A stretch of 64,000 bases of DNA. Origin: Nemertoderma westbladi. Taxonomy: Eukaryota; Xenacoelomorpha; Nemertodermatida; Nemertodermatidae. Position numbers and translations under genes: made by a program. Within the stretch, counting starts at the first letter, position 1. Each line of letters starts with the position of its first letter. Below, piece after piece: positions 1-11,800 of this stretch. The notes beneath the pieces are model-generated. The model did not search any database, was not told where the DNA came from, and worked only from the letters and a program-made list of their open reading frames with translations. The stretch lies in assembly GCA_032718475.1 (NCBI GenBank), contig JAUCBJ010001037.1, forward strand, positions 1 through 64,000. Direction: 5' to 3'.

Positions 1-110
1 TCACTGACTTAAATAGGGGGGGGGGGGCGTAGAGGAAGGGGGATCACTGGCTTAACTGGGGGGGGGGTAGAGGAAGGGGGATCCCTGGCTCAAATAGAGG
101 GGCATAGTGG
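1..110. repeat. G-rich imperfect tandem repeat
   Basis: About two and a half imperfect copies of a roughly 45-bp unit, each with a GTAGAGGAAGGGGGATC-like core, a CACTGGCTTAA-like segment and a run of G. The G runs differ in length (14 G at 14-27). The array probably continues outside the window. Confidence 0.6.
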
Positions 111-441
111 AATGGTTATTCGTGGCTAATATTTTTGATTTTTATTTGTTTCTACCATATTTTGTTAAACTTATGAATTCTAGTGCAATAATAATACAAA
201 TATGTATGATTTGTAGGTCATTTCCCTTTAGATTTCCTTCAAATAAACCGACACCGCGATTTCTTTATAAATTTCGTAATTCACCAACCTAAAATATATT
301 CAGGTGAACCTATAAGATAGTTTCTTATTGTAATGTTTATTGAATGTTTAAAGTAAAACAAACTAATTACTGTAGGCCTACATAAATATTATTTTACTAG
401 CTATAGTAGTCGAATAAATTCAATCAAAATACCTTCCTTAA

Positions 442-460
442 GGGGGGGGTATACCCCCCC
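442..460. repeat. poly-G/poly-C palindrome
   Basis: A run of G, then TATA, then a run of C makes a perfect inverted repeat with 7-bp arms around TATA, set inside a weaker CCTTAAGG/CCTCAGG context. It could form a hairpin. I see no gene attached to it. Confidence 0.6.
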
Positions 461-539
461 TCAGGTAAAATTTTCAAATTGTTGTTTCTTTATTTCATCT
501 AGAGCAGAATTTAATGAGGATTACAAATCTGGAAAACCG

Positions 540-760
540 CTTAGTGAGACCTCTTTCAGTTCTCGAGTTATCACTGTTTTTCCGTATGACGGTCTGTCCG
601 TCAAATTGTAAGAAAGACAGAAGACCGACAGACAGAGACCGACAGACAGACAGACTAGATTCCACCAAAAATTAAAACTGACATCGGAAATTAAATCAGC
701 GACCCCGAAAACCCCCGTAATGAACATTTTAGCTCGTTGGTGTGCATCCTTCGTGCCGGA
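540..760. repeat. dispersed repeat related to the 41.6 kb hairpin element
   Basis: The segment has a GACAGACAGAC-type microsatellite at 620-655, followed from 674 by AAACTGACATCGGAAA and then a CGAAAACCCCCGTAATG stretch and a TTTAGCTCGTTGGTGTG stretch. The same order of similar words recurs at 41743-41815. Two diverged copies of one non-coding repeat, probably a MITE, are the simplest reading. Confidence 0.45.
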
Positions 761-1660
761 AATAATTAACCAACCAGAACGCAGACAGCCAATTTTGGCG
801 GGACGGTTTAAACTTTGAAGGGCATTTTCTCGGAATGACATCTTTCATTTTCAAATTACTACTCCTCCGTTATTCTTTAACCAATTTTCTTCGTTTATGG
901 CTCATTCGAACGAGCTTTGGAAGCTCTTTAAAAGTTATCTTATGGAATTTTGATAAATATTACCATTTTTTCTAATTAGCCAATTTTAAAGCAGGACCAA
1001 TCAGAGACAAAAGTTGATATACTGTAGAAATTTGTGCTTCCAAACCCCATGCCATGTCGGCACTTCAATTGAAAAGGATACAATCAATAAATAAGTACAT
1101 AGGAGGATGTGAGTGGAGTGGATGTTTAAACTGAAACGCAACAGAGAAAATACAAATATGTAAACTTAACAAAATCCTATTTGTTGTATAAAATTTAAAC
1201 AATAAATAGTATTTAGTTAAAATTAATTATTATTTACTTTTAATATTAAGACTTCATGTGCCAGATGTCAATCAGGAAGAAAGGATTATAAACAATAATA
1301 TGAAAAGATGCTTAAGATATTTCTAAAAGTTTTCATTTCAGCCCACTAGCAGTAGACTGGAGGACTACCGAATGATTATACTGTCCCAACAAAGACGCAA
1401 CCTGCTGATGGTCTACAGTCTAGCATGTATATCTGCCAAGTTTCAGCTTAAACGGATATCAAATAACGAAATGAGAGAAGGTATTATTCACTTTAAGATA
1501 CTTCGACCTCTAGCGGCAAACTGTAGAAGTGTAGATGGAGTACCGTCCCACAAAGAAACAGCCAGTTTTAACATACTGTATATGCCAAGATTCATCTTAA
1601 ACAGATGAAGATACAGGAAATGGGGAAGGTTATCACTTTCATACATTTCGCCCTCTAAAA
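761..1660. other. AT-rich DNA without a recognised gene
   Basis: I see no coding pattern, RNA gene or repeat that I can name here. The short ORF at 1372-1608 has no recognisable motif. The stretch could include upstream sequence of the TRAF-like relic that follows. Confidence 0.4.
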
Positions 1661-1662
1661 TC

Positions 1663-2160
1663 ATGTCTCAGTTAATAAATATCCAGAGGAAATTATCTAA
1701 GCAATGCGCTCAGATAAAAGTACTAGAAAAACGTTCCACTAGCGGAGTTTTTGTAATGACGTTAACGGATTTCCAAAAAAAGCTTTTGCCTGAAGCGCAA
1801 AATGAAACAGTGTCGAGTATTTTTTCCGAACCTTTTTATACATCTATGTACGGATATAGAATGTGTGTATGGCTTTACCCCAATGGTGACGGTGCAGGGA
1901 AAGGAACTCATCTCTCTGTGTATATCGTGTTGATGAAGGCGAGTACGATAACATATTACGCTGGCCATTTAAACAAAAAGTTGTTTCACTTTGATGGACC
2001 AAGGCAAGCAAAGGAGACATCTCCAAGACATGTTTATTCCTGATGGTGACAGCTCGAGTTTTCAAAAGCCGGGAGATGATACGAATGACGCCAGTGGATC
2101 TTCTTTGATCGTCGCCCATGACACTTTATTTAAGAAAGGCAATGAATATTTGAAAAATTA
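1663..2160 (+). pseudogene. TRAF-type MATH domain, frameshifted
   Basis: The translation has the hallmarks of the C-terminal MATH domain of TNF-receptor-associated factors, the cytoplasmic trimeric adaptors of TNF-receptor and Toll/IL-1 signalling. In order: a short leucine-rich lead-in, GVFVMTLTDF, SEPFYTSMYGYRMC, PNGDGAGKGTHLS, then EYDNILRWPFKQKV, then MDQGKQRRH and SSFQKP. The three parts lie in three reading frames. A base seems lost near 1940 (before the EYDN motif) and another near 1989 (before MDQ). The Trp expected after GVF in family members is Met here, and Arg-Leu-Tyr-Leu is changed to WLYP. The RING and zinc fingers of a full TRAF are absent. A minus-strand LINE ends about 15 bp downstream. 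It is most likely a retrocopy or decayed last exon. Sequencing error at the two shifts cannot be excluded. Confidence 0.75.
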
Positions 2161-2174
2161 CACAATCCTACTAA

Positions 2175-5090
2175 GTACTACTACTACTACAGTAGGATCG
2201 GCATGCTGCATTGCAGCTGCATTTTTAAGAATGCTGTGCCGGCTTGTCAACAAAATTGCACCGCCACAACTCCCTATCACCCATGACATTTGCTAGATCA
2301 TCCGCATCTTTAAGGCCAGTGTCCTTTAAGATGCGTCTCAAGAAAGTCATGGCTGTCCACCATGCTTATTCACACCATGAGGCTGCCAAAGTACAAGATT
2401 ATGCACTGGCTGGTCCTCACGGCGAAAGCAATGTCCTGCAAAGCGGAGGCGATTTTGTTCTAGTGTCAAGCTTGGGGGAACCAATGAGACACCTCCAATG
2501 TTATATAGTGTCTGGTTGGAGATGTGTGCATTGTACTTGACACAATGAACCCGGCGTAGCATTCTTGTGAATGTGCCATCCAGAGATTTGGTGTCCTCAG
2601 CAGTTAGAGCCCAGCATGGACTCCCGTAGAGGAGTACTGGAACTACTGCTGCTCTAAATAATCGGACCTTAAGTTTCCGATTAATTCTCGGTGACTTCCA
2701 AATCCTGGAAAGCCTATTCAAGGCTGCCCATGCCTTTCCCTTACGTATTCGAAGGTCCTCACCTGACTTCCGGATCCATGATCCCAGGTAACAGAAGTCA
2801 TCCACATGCTCAAGCATACCATCCTTTGAGCTTATGCTCATCCGATCAGAGACTTGCTGAGGACTTTCAAAGTTAACTGTCAGAATTTTGGTCTTTCTGG
2901 AGTTAATAAAAAGACCAACACTAGAAGCAGCATGTTCTAATGAGCTGAGGAGCCGTTGGGCTCCCTCTAATGATTCTGAGAGTACTCCTAAGTCATCAGC
3001 AAAGTCTAGATCAGTTAGGTACTACTTGGCAGGATTTCCTCGAATTCTGGAGCCAGTAGGTGGAGTTATCATCACCCCATCATCATTATAATGATCTAAG
3101 GACATGCGTAGAACATAGTCAACCACAATAATGAACAAGAATGGTGCAAGTGTGTCTCCTTGGAGGACGCCCCATAACACTTCAAATGGTTCTGTGTCAC
3201 CGTCAACAGTAGACACAAATGTTGTCGAACCATCGTATACTGATCTGATTGCTGCAATAATTTCATCAGGAATCCCATATAATGAAAGTATGCTGAACAT
3301 ACGTGAGCGAGAGACTGAATCAAAGGCCTTGAAGAAGTCAACAAAGATAACAGCCAGATGTCTGTCTTTCTTTTTTGATAACTCTTCAATTATCCTTCTA
3401 AGTGCCAAAATGGGCTCCATGGTCCCACGACCTTTACGAAACCCATTCTGATTTCCACGGAGCAGTCTCTCAATGGGATCCCTGATGCGATTTAATAGAA
3501 TCCTATTGTATAGCTTTGCAGCAATCGAGATCAATGAGATTCCCCGAAAAGAACCATAGAGTGTTAGGTTGCCCTTCTTGGGAACTGGCACCAACTTATT
3601 TGTTTTCATTTCTTGTGGGACTCTTGTTGTTCGGTACATGTCTACTATGATGGGATAGATGAGCTTTAAACACTCAGGTATTTTAAAGACCTCAGGGGGA
3701 ACACCATCTACTCCACTGGCACGATTGGTCTTAATGCTCTTTGCAGCAGCCTTCACTTCTGCAAAGGAGATATCGCCGATGGGAATATCTGGGAGTACAG
3801 ACTCAGACACTTTTACTTCTATAAAGTTATCAGGCAATACCCTGTCATTATTGAGGAGCTTTTCAAAGTGGGCTTTCCAACCATTGAAGCCATCGGCTGG
3901 TGATTCAGCCTTAACCTTGGTGGTTGGTTGGCTTTTCCGCCCAGTAAGCAGATTGATCGATTTCCATGCCTGGGATGATTGCCTGCTGTCGTCAGCATCA
4001 TTGATGACATCAACCTGTTGGTTTATTAGCTCCATGTAGATTAGCAGAGTACTGCCTGTTCAGGGACCTAGATGCAGCCTTAACTGCATTCTTGGCCGCT
4101 GTAGTCTGTTTGAGTCGGGACTCTTTCTGCGCCTTATGAAGGTCATTTCGGCACTTCTGAATTTTGTTATCAGTCCAGGGGGCCCTTTTCCTGTTTCGAG
4201 GGTATACAGGAACAGTTTCTGCAGCTGCTAACTTAACTGCTTCTGTAAAGGCAGTATAGCCCTCACAGTGATCTGCCGCCTTAGAGGCAAGAGCCTCATA
4301 CCTGTTGCTCAGCTGTAGTGTGAAGCTGGATCTCACACTTGGCTGTTGCAACAGAGAGGACCAGTCATGCCGCGGCAAGGCAGATTTCGTTGTTCTGCTA
4401 GCACGCAGACTAAGTCTTACCTTGGCCACAATAAGGCAGTGATCACTGGAGAAGGGTCGAAGTGTAAATACATTACAGTCTTGTATAGAGCTCCTGTATT
4501 TCCTACGAAACAGAATATGGTCTACCTGGGACTTGTGACCACTGGGTCCACTATGAGTCCATAGCTTTCCAGTTCGCTTCTTGAACTGGGTTCCAGCCGA
4601 AAACAATCCATTTCCAGAGATAAAATCCTGAAGATGGACAGAATTTCGGTTAACACTATTGCTATAGACCCAGGGCGGTGTAGGTGATTGATGCAGACTT
4701 GCATTAAAGTCTCCCAGGAATGTTAAGAATGCATGCTGATCCACTCCATCAGTAGCTGCTACAGGGGCAACACTAGTTGGAGAGTAGCACACAATCAGAA
4801 CCACCTTAGGAAACTTCTTAGCCAGTCTTCCAGAACATGAGAAGTGGCAACGGATGATGCGGTTAGAGATTTGGTCTATTTTGTCCAATGCTGCATGTGC
4901 AGTTGGATTCATCAATAGACCAATTCCACCATTGCCACTATCATCTGCTGACGCGAGGGCGAGTCGCCAACCGCCCCCCATGTCCTTAATCAGAACCTCA
5001 TCAGTCTGTCCAGTCTGCATTCGGTGCTCTTGAACACCCACTGCCACTGCCTTAACGTTGGAGTTAGCGAAACCAATGACACTTATAATA
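2175..5090 (-). mobile_element. APE-type LINE, copy 1, damaged
   Basis: This is a minus-strand non-LTR retrotransposon with an apurinic-type endonuclease followed by reverse transcriptase. Its 3' end lies at the low coordinate, where a (TAG)n tail (plus strand CTACTACTAC, 2171-2190) follows a very short 3' UTR. That and the domain order suggest an RTE-like element, but I do not assign the clade. The 5' end is missing: the reading frame starts just before an FANSNVKAVAVGVQEHRM motif, with a stop upstream near 5094, so the first part of the endonuclease is gone. Copy 2 at 29409-31600 is nearly identical over the shared part and shows which changes here are lesions. Confidence 0.85.
2347..5080 (-). 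pseudogene. LINE endonuclease-reverse transcriptase ORF, three lesions
   Basis: Reading on the minus strand, the endonuclease part (5080 to about 4040) has QEHR, LGDFNAS, QVDHILF and SSDHCLIVAK. A linker with Lys/Arg-rich repeats follows, then the RT with FRKGRGTMEP, VDFFKAFDSVS, VLQGDTLAPFLF and LDFADD, and a C-terminal RFAGHCFRRED segment. Compared with copy 2, an extra base near 4034 shifts the frame between the endonuclease-linker part and the RT part. A 3-bp duplication at about 3019-3022 puts a TAG just before the YLTDLDFADD active site. One base is lost near 2349, removing the last 50 or so residues. The segment between YSPTSVAP and LGDFNA also looks shorter than usual for such endonucleases. 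The copy cannot make an active protein. Confidence 0.85.
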
Positions 5091-5250
5091 AAGTAACTTA
5101 TTTCCCTTCTCTCGCAATGTAAAGCACTTCATAATACTTAACCCTACTGCAAACTGTTTCATACTGTACATTGTTTGCTTTTACTAAGTGTAAGGGGATC
5201 TGTGGGCTATTACCATTTTCGATCCGTGTTTTTACATTAAAAAAATTATC

Positions 5251-5330
5251 AAAGTAAAGTAAAGTAAATTTTATTTGGCCACTAGGCCAGGGATTACGCA
5301 CAAAGTGTGACGACTTATTTCCAGTGCGGT
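5251..5330 (-). repeat. 3' end of a short retroelement (SINE/LINE tail)
   Basis: On the minus strand, a GGCCTAGTGGCCAAATAAAA-like end is followed by TTTACTTTACTTTACTTTG, a short tandem tail typical of non-LTR elements or the SINEs they mobilise. I see no coding sequence. The upstream body, if present, would lie at about 5330-5510, which I cannot assign. Confidence 0.4.
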
Positions 5331-5511
5331 CCCCCCCAGAACTTTACTCCACAGAGGAAACTATTAAGTACTCATTTAGCTACCACTTAAGGATGCAAGG
5401 CAGAGAGAGAGTGGCGGTTATGTTTCTGTCAACATAACCAATACATATTTCATACCTATTACCACATGGGGTAATAAAAACATTGCCAAACTCTCCACAT
5501 ACAATTGATCA

Positions 5512-5529
5512 CCCCCCCCCCCCCCCCCC
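5512..5529. repeat. poly-C run
   Basis: Eighteen C in a row. This is one of several long G/C homopolymers in the window and a likely site of length errors. Confidence 0.9.
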
Positions 5530-5869
5530 ACCCTTAAATTTTTTCTACAAATCTAAATAAATTTACCAGTTATTGTATTCGAAAGTCGGGCATTCGAACG
5601 TGTAGGCCTATGAATGTATTACTTTCGCAAATAATACTACAGTAGGACTACACAAAACATGTAATCAAGGTGTACTGAATATCAGGTCATGAAGCGAGCG
5701 GAATTAGCGTGGGCCGATCTTTCCCTATTTATGGCACTTTTTTCATAATATTTTCTTAGAAACTTCTTATATGCTACTTTGGTTCAGGTGGATATGATGA
5801 TTAGGGGCATAAGAAAGGTATTAAAATGTCTTTTCTGGAATGTGCTATGTATATGTATGGAATGTGGAA

Positions 5870-6598
5870 TGTTCTGGAATCCCGCTAGCCGACCACCACC
5901 TAGACTTGTCCCCACAGGAGTTCCGGGACGCCCTGGCGATCCGCTATGGTCGCCCCTTGGGGGCAGTTCCGAGCAGGTGTGATGGGTATGGGGCCGCCTT
6001 TGATTTAAACCACGGTTTAAATTGTAAAAAAGGCGGCCTTGTCATCCAACGCCATAACGAACTGCGGGATGTTTTCGGGGATCTCGCCGCGCTCGCATTT
6101 GGACCGCGTAACGTGGTGCGTGAGCCGATAGTTCGGGAGCAGCAGGGGGAGGAGGGAGCAGCTGGCCTTCGGTGTGACGTGGGCATCCGGGGCGCACTAA
6201 ACCCACAGACTCAGGCGTTGATAGACATACGGGTTGTAAACCTTGACGCCGAGTCTTATGTGGGTCGCGCCCCGATGTCCGTACTAGTGTCTGCCGAAGA
6301 CGAGAAGAGGCGGCACTATGCGGACGTAGTTACCGCTCGAAGAGGCGACTTTTCGCCTTTCGTTGCGTCCTGCTGCGGAGTACTCGCTCCTCAGGCAAAT
6401 CACCTGCTTCGCGTGGTGGCTGGCCGGCTGCATCGGTCATGGGGGCGTCCCTACAGCGTCACCATGATGGGCTGGGTTCGCACCCGCATCCAGCTGGCGG
6501 TCATCCGCGGCGCCACCCACTGCCTTCGGGGATCCAGGGTGAAGTGGAGGAGCGGCCTAGGGCTGGATGACGGTGCTGGGCTACCTTGCGTCTAGCGC
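5870..6598 (+). pseudogene. C-terminal fragment of a restriction-like-endonuclease LINE
   Basis: The open frame ending at 6595 has LSPQEFRDALAIRYGRP, then a Cys/His knuckle (CDGYG...LNHGLNCKKGG), QRHNELRD, and LRCDVGIRG...ALIDIRVV, followed by MGWVRTRIQ and LRGSRVKWRSG. This order matches the zinc knuckle plus PD-(D/E)XK-like endonuclease at the C-terminus of RLE-type non-LTR retrotransposons (R2/NeSL/Hero-like). The family assignment is from memory of such tails in marine invertebrates. Only the tail is present: recognisable similarity starts near 5880, and no RT lies upstream. The second knuckle cysteine appears to be Tyr, so the finger may be dead. The segment is GC-rich compared with its AT-rich surroundings. 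No ATG is clearly its own. Confidence 0.65.
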
Positions 6599-8845
6599 GC
6601 TTTAAACTAAAAATTTTCAAAATTTTGTGCTCCTTACCAATAAGTTTTAAAAGTATCATTGTATCCTGGTGATGGGTATCTGTGCAATTGTCCGTTTGTT
6701 AATATTGTTTGTATTTGTTTATTTGTGATAGTAATGTAATAAAAGTTTACTTGCCAACAATTGTATATATATATGTTAAGTGCCTCTATTGCTCTATTGT
6801 GATAGAGCCACCAGTACTTCTACAGAGTGTATTATACTGTACTGTAGTCCTACAGCTGTATACAGTACAAAGTGAATTTCTGAAACATCGCAATGGGAAA
6901 TATACACTAATATGATAAACATACAGACGTAATAAAACTGGTAACAGAACCTGAAAACCTCAAAATGGGACTGTAAGCCGGTTAACCGGTTAATTGATTT
7001 CCAACCGGTTAATTTGAATAAACCGGTTAGCCGTTTCAGACCCTATTTAGTACACCTTGCATGTAATACATTAAAATGTATTTACTTTCGCTTCAGGCCA
7101 TTCATTAATACATCAAGTTCTAGTACATTTTGAATAAACACTTGATACTATTATTTTACAGGCATTGCAATGTTGCCCAGCTTCTTTTGAAATAACTATA
7201 ATATTTTGTATCAAATATAATAAATGGTATGTAGCGGAAACAAATACAAGGAATTTCGAAAGCCCATATCTCAGCTATTTCCCAACCCAATTCAAATATT
7301 TTAACATATTTGGAATCCGCTTGCACAATCCCGCTTTCTACTACTACCAAGACTATAAAGGTTGAATATAACTGCAGTGTAACAGATAAAATATCACCGG
7401 AGACACTTATTTTAAATGCTTGTAGCTAAAGCGACAATAAAAATGTTGTCTCACACAGGAAGGAGCAAGGAGGTGAAACTATCTCTGCTTTGAATTTCAT
7501 GCAATCTCATTTTATAATTTGTATAATTTTTTGTCGGGGCGGGCATGTCAGTGGAATACGTCACTATATTCCGGCCATGGTGTATATTATGTTGAACAAT
7601 AACCTGATACTGGTTTGATTACTTTGATTGAAAACTGCAAATCTCGTTGTACACCGACCTACATTGTAAATTGAATTATTACCATCCAATAAGGTAGAGT
7701 TCTATACCGGTCACTACAATTATAGCTAGGTGCCTGGGCCTAATGGTACCAAGGCTACTAGTAGGGGGTGCCCTTTGATTGTGCCGCACTCTCCTTAGGA
7801 AAAACATTAGGTGGAGCTGGTTGCTATAAACCAATAGAAGGGAGGTTAGAGGGATTGTCCCAAAGACCCCTGCTGTCCTAACCAACACTACTGGATGGAT
7901 TCAGCTGGGATTCCACAATAAACATTCACATCTCTACACAATTACGTCACAGGTTTAACACATTAATTAATTTGTGAGAAGTTGTGCTAATCTAACATTA
8001 TTTAATTTCACGTTAATTTAGTTGCTAAATGAACACCGTAGCAATTGTCTACCATTATTATAATATGACACATTTACTGTATAATTTATACTGTCCGTGC
8101 TGTACTGAACTATGTATATACTAAGCAAGAAGAATAATTAGTGTTTGGAAATGTTGTCACATTACTTCTGTACCTATCTGCATGCACATTCTACTTCTAT
8201 AGAAATAGCCGAGAGAAATCGAATAATGCAGCTGTTGTTTTAGTATTGCTATTGTGTTTGTACGCATTGGTATAAACTATAATTAGCTTACGATGTATAG
8301 ACTTTTACGAGTAACTGACCACAACTTCTGGACTTAAGGAGTTTGTACCTTCGTAAACTATAATCCTTTCCTGCAATTTTGTTAGTCACTATAATTGCAT
8401 TACTTCGCAGTCAATATTTTTATATTCAGAATTGACAATCTATACGATCCAATCCAACGATCACACCATTTGTGGGGCTTCTCTGTGCCACAGTATTTTT
8501 TTTATTTTCACACTTATTTGTTGCTTTAATTTTATTCTACAGTGTAGAGTATTCGAATAACTGTATACTTATAATAAAAATACATTCATTATATATTACT
8601 TTATTTCCTTGTACATCCAATACGCTTGTTATTTTTAATTGTTTTGATTTTGTTTATATTAATGATAAGTTTCTGATGGGCGATGGGTTTATATTAGTTC
8701 GTTAATAAAAGGTGAGTAATACTTTATCAGATTGTAATAATATCCGCAACCATAGGAAAATATACCTTGAACTCTAAAAGTAATAGGAATTTCGTCCCAA
8801 AGTATACAGTATATCTTTAAAGTCAATCACTTTATCAAAGTCTAT
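6599..8845. other. AT-rich DNA without a recognised gene
   Basis: No ORF here has a motif I recognise, and I find no RNA gene. The stretch holds an AACCGGTTA cluster near 7 kb and a less AT-rich segment at about 7690-7900 that may be an old repeat. The 27-bp array begins at its right edge. Confidence 0.4.
6976..7031. repeat. AACCGGTTA cluster
   Basis: Four to five copies of the self-complementary word AACCGGTTA occur within about 55 bp, with irregular spacing. It may be a small satellite or part of a transposon end. I see no partner copy nearby. Confidence 0.55.
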
Positions 8846-11800
8846 CACTAACAATCCTACTAGATCCGTACTCACTAATAATCCTACTAGATCCGTACTC
8901 ACTAATAATCCTACTAGATCCGTACTCACTAATAGTCCTACTAGATCCGTACTCACTAATAGTCCTACTAGATCCGTACTCACTAATAATCCTACTAGAT
9001 CCGTACTCACTAATAATCCTACTAGACTCACTAATAATCCTACTAGATCCGTACTCACTAATAATCATACTAGATCCGTACTCACTAATAGTACTACTAG
9101 ATCCGTACTCACTAATAATCATACTAGATCCGTACTCACTAATAGTCCTACTAGATCCGTACTCACTAATAATCCTACTAGATCCGTACTCACTAATAAT
9201 CATACTAGATCCGTACTCACTAATAGTCCTACTAGATCCGTACTCACTAATAGTCCTACTAGATCCGTACTCACTAATAATCCTACTAGACTCACTAATA
9301 ATCCTACTAGATCCGTACTCACTAATAATCATACTAGATCCGTACTCACTAATAGTCCTACTAGATCCGTACTCACTAATAATCCTACTAGATCCGTATT
9401 CACTAATAATCCTACTAGATCCGTACTCACTAATAATCCTACTAGATCCGTACTCACTAATAGTCCTACTAGATCCGTACTCACCAATAATCCTACTAGA
9501 TCCGTACTCACTAATAGTCCTACTAGATCCGTACTCACTAATAATCCTACTAGATCCGTACTCACTAATAATCCTACTAGATCCGTACTCACTAATAATC
9601 CTACTAGACTCACTAATAATCCTACTAGACTCACTAATAATCCTACTATATCCGTACTCACTAATAATCCTACTAGATCCGTACTCACTAATAATCATAC
9701 TAGATCCGTACTCACTAATAATCCTACTAGACTCACTAATAATCCTACTAGATCCGTACTCACTAATAATCATACTAGATCCGTACTCACTAATAGTCCT
9801 ACTAGATCCGTACTCACTAATAATCCTACTAGATCCGTATTCACTAATAATCCTACTAGATCCGTACTCACTAATAATCCTACTAGATCCGTACTCACTA
9901 ATAGTCCTACTAGATCCGTACTCACCAATAATCCTACTAGATCCGTACTCACTAATAGTCCTACTAGATCCGTACTCACTAATAATCCTACTAGATCCGT
10001 ACTCACTAATAGTCCTACTAGATCCGTACTCACTAATAATCCTACTAGACTCACTAATAATCCTACTAGATCCGTACTCACTAATAGTCCTACTAGATCC
10101 GTACTCACTAATAATCCTACTAGACTCACTAATAATCCTACTAGATCCGTACTCACTAATAATCATACTAGATCCGTACTCACTAATAGTCCTACTAGAT
10201 CCGTACTCACTAATAATCCTACTAGATCCGTATTCACTAATAATCCTACTAGATCCGTACTCACTAATAATCCTACTAGATCCGTACTCACTAATAGTCC
10301 TACTAGATCCGTACTCACCAATAATCCTACTAGATCCGTACTCACTAATAGTCCCACTAGATCCGTACTCACTAATAATCCTACTAGATCCGTACTCACT
10401 AATAATCCTACTAGATCCGTACTCACTAATAATCCTACTAGACTCACTAATAATCCTACTAGACTCACTAATAATCCTACTATATCCGTACTCACTAATA
10501 ATCCTACTAGATCCGTACTCACTAATAATCATACTAGATCCGTACTCACTAATAATCCTACTAGACTCACTAATAATCCTACTATATCCGTACTCACTAA
10601 TAATCCTACTAGATCCGTACTCACTAATAATCATACTAGATCCGTACTCACTAATAATCCTACTAGACTCACTAATAATCCTACTAGATCCGTACTCACT
10701 AATAATCATACTAGATCCGTACTCACTAATAGTACTACTAGATCCGTACTCACTAATAATCATACTAGATCCGTACTCACTAATAGTACTACTAGATCCG
10801 TACTCACTAATAGTCCTACTAGATCCGTACTCACTAATAATCCTACTAGATCCGTATTCACTAATAATCCTACTAGATCCGTACTCACTAATAATCCTAC
10901 TAGATCCGTACTCACTAATAATCATACTAGATCCGTACTCACTAATAATCCTACTAGACTCACTAATAATCCTACTAGATCCGTACTCACTAATAATCAT
11001 ACTAGATCCGCACTCACTAATAGTACTACTAAATCCGTACTCACTAATAGTCCTACTAGACTCACTAATAATCCTACTAGATCCGTACCCACTAATAGTC
11101 CTACTAGATCCGTACTCACTAATAGTCCTACTAGATCCGTACTCACTAATAATCCTACTAGATCCGTACTCACTAATAATCCTACTAGACTCACTAATAA
11201 TCCTACTAGATCCGTACTCACTAATAATCATACTAGATCCGTACTCACTAATAGTACTACTAGATCCGTACTCACTAATAATCATACTAGATCCGTACTC
11301 ACTAATAGTCCTACTAGATCCGTACTCACTAATAATCCTACTAGATCCGTACTCACTAATAATCATACTAGATCCGTACTCACTAATAGTCCTACTAGAT
11401 CCGTACTCACTAATAGTCCTACTAGATCCGTACTCACTAATAATCCTACTAGACTCACTAATAATCCTACTAGATCCGTACTCACTAATAATCATACTAG
11501 ATCCGTACTCACTAATAGTCCTACTAGATCCGTACTCACTAATAATCCTACTAGATCCGTATTCACTAATAATCCTACTAGATCCGTACTCACTAATAAT
11601 CCTACTAGATCCGTACTCACTAATAATCCTACTAGATCCGTACTCACTAATAATCATACTAGATCCGTACTCACTAATAATCCTACTAGATCCGTACCCA
11701 CTAATAGTCCTACTAGATCCGTACTCACTAATAATCATACTAGATCCGTACTCACTAATAATCCTACTAGATCCGTACTCACTAATAATCCTACTAGATC

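Noticed and set aside
3131-3451. Plus-strand ORFs of 60-126 codons over the two LINE copies
   Set aside because: Antisense shadows of the RT frame. The same ones recur in both copies.
7679-7888. Minus-strand 69-codon ORF
   Set aside because: No recognisable domain. The stretch looks like an old non-coding repeat.
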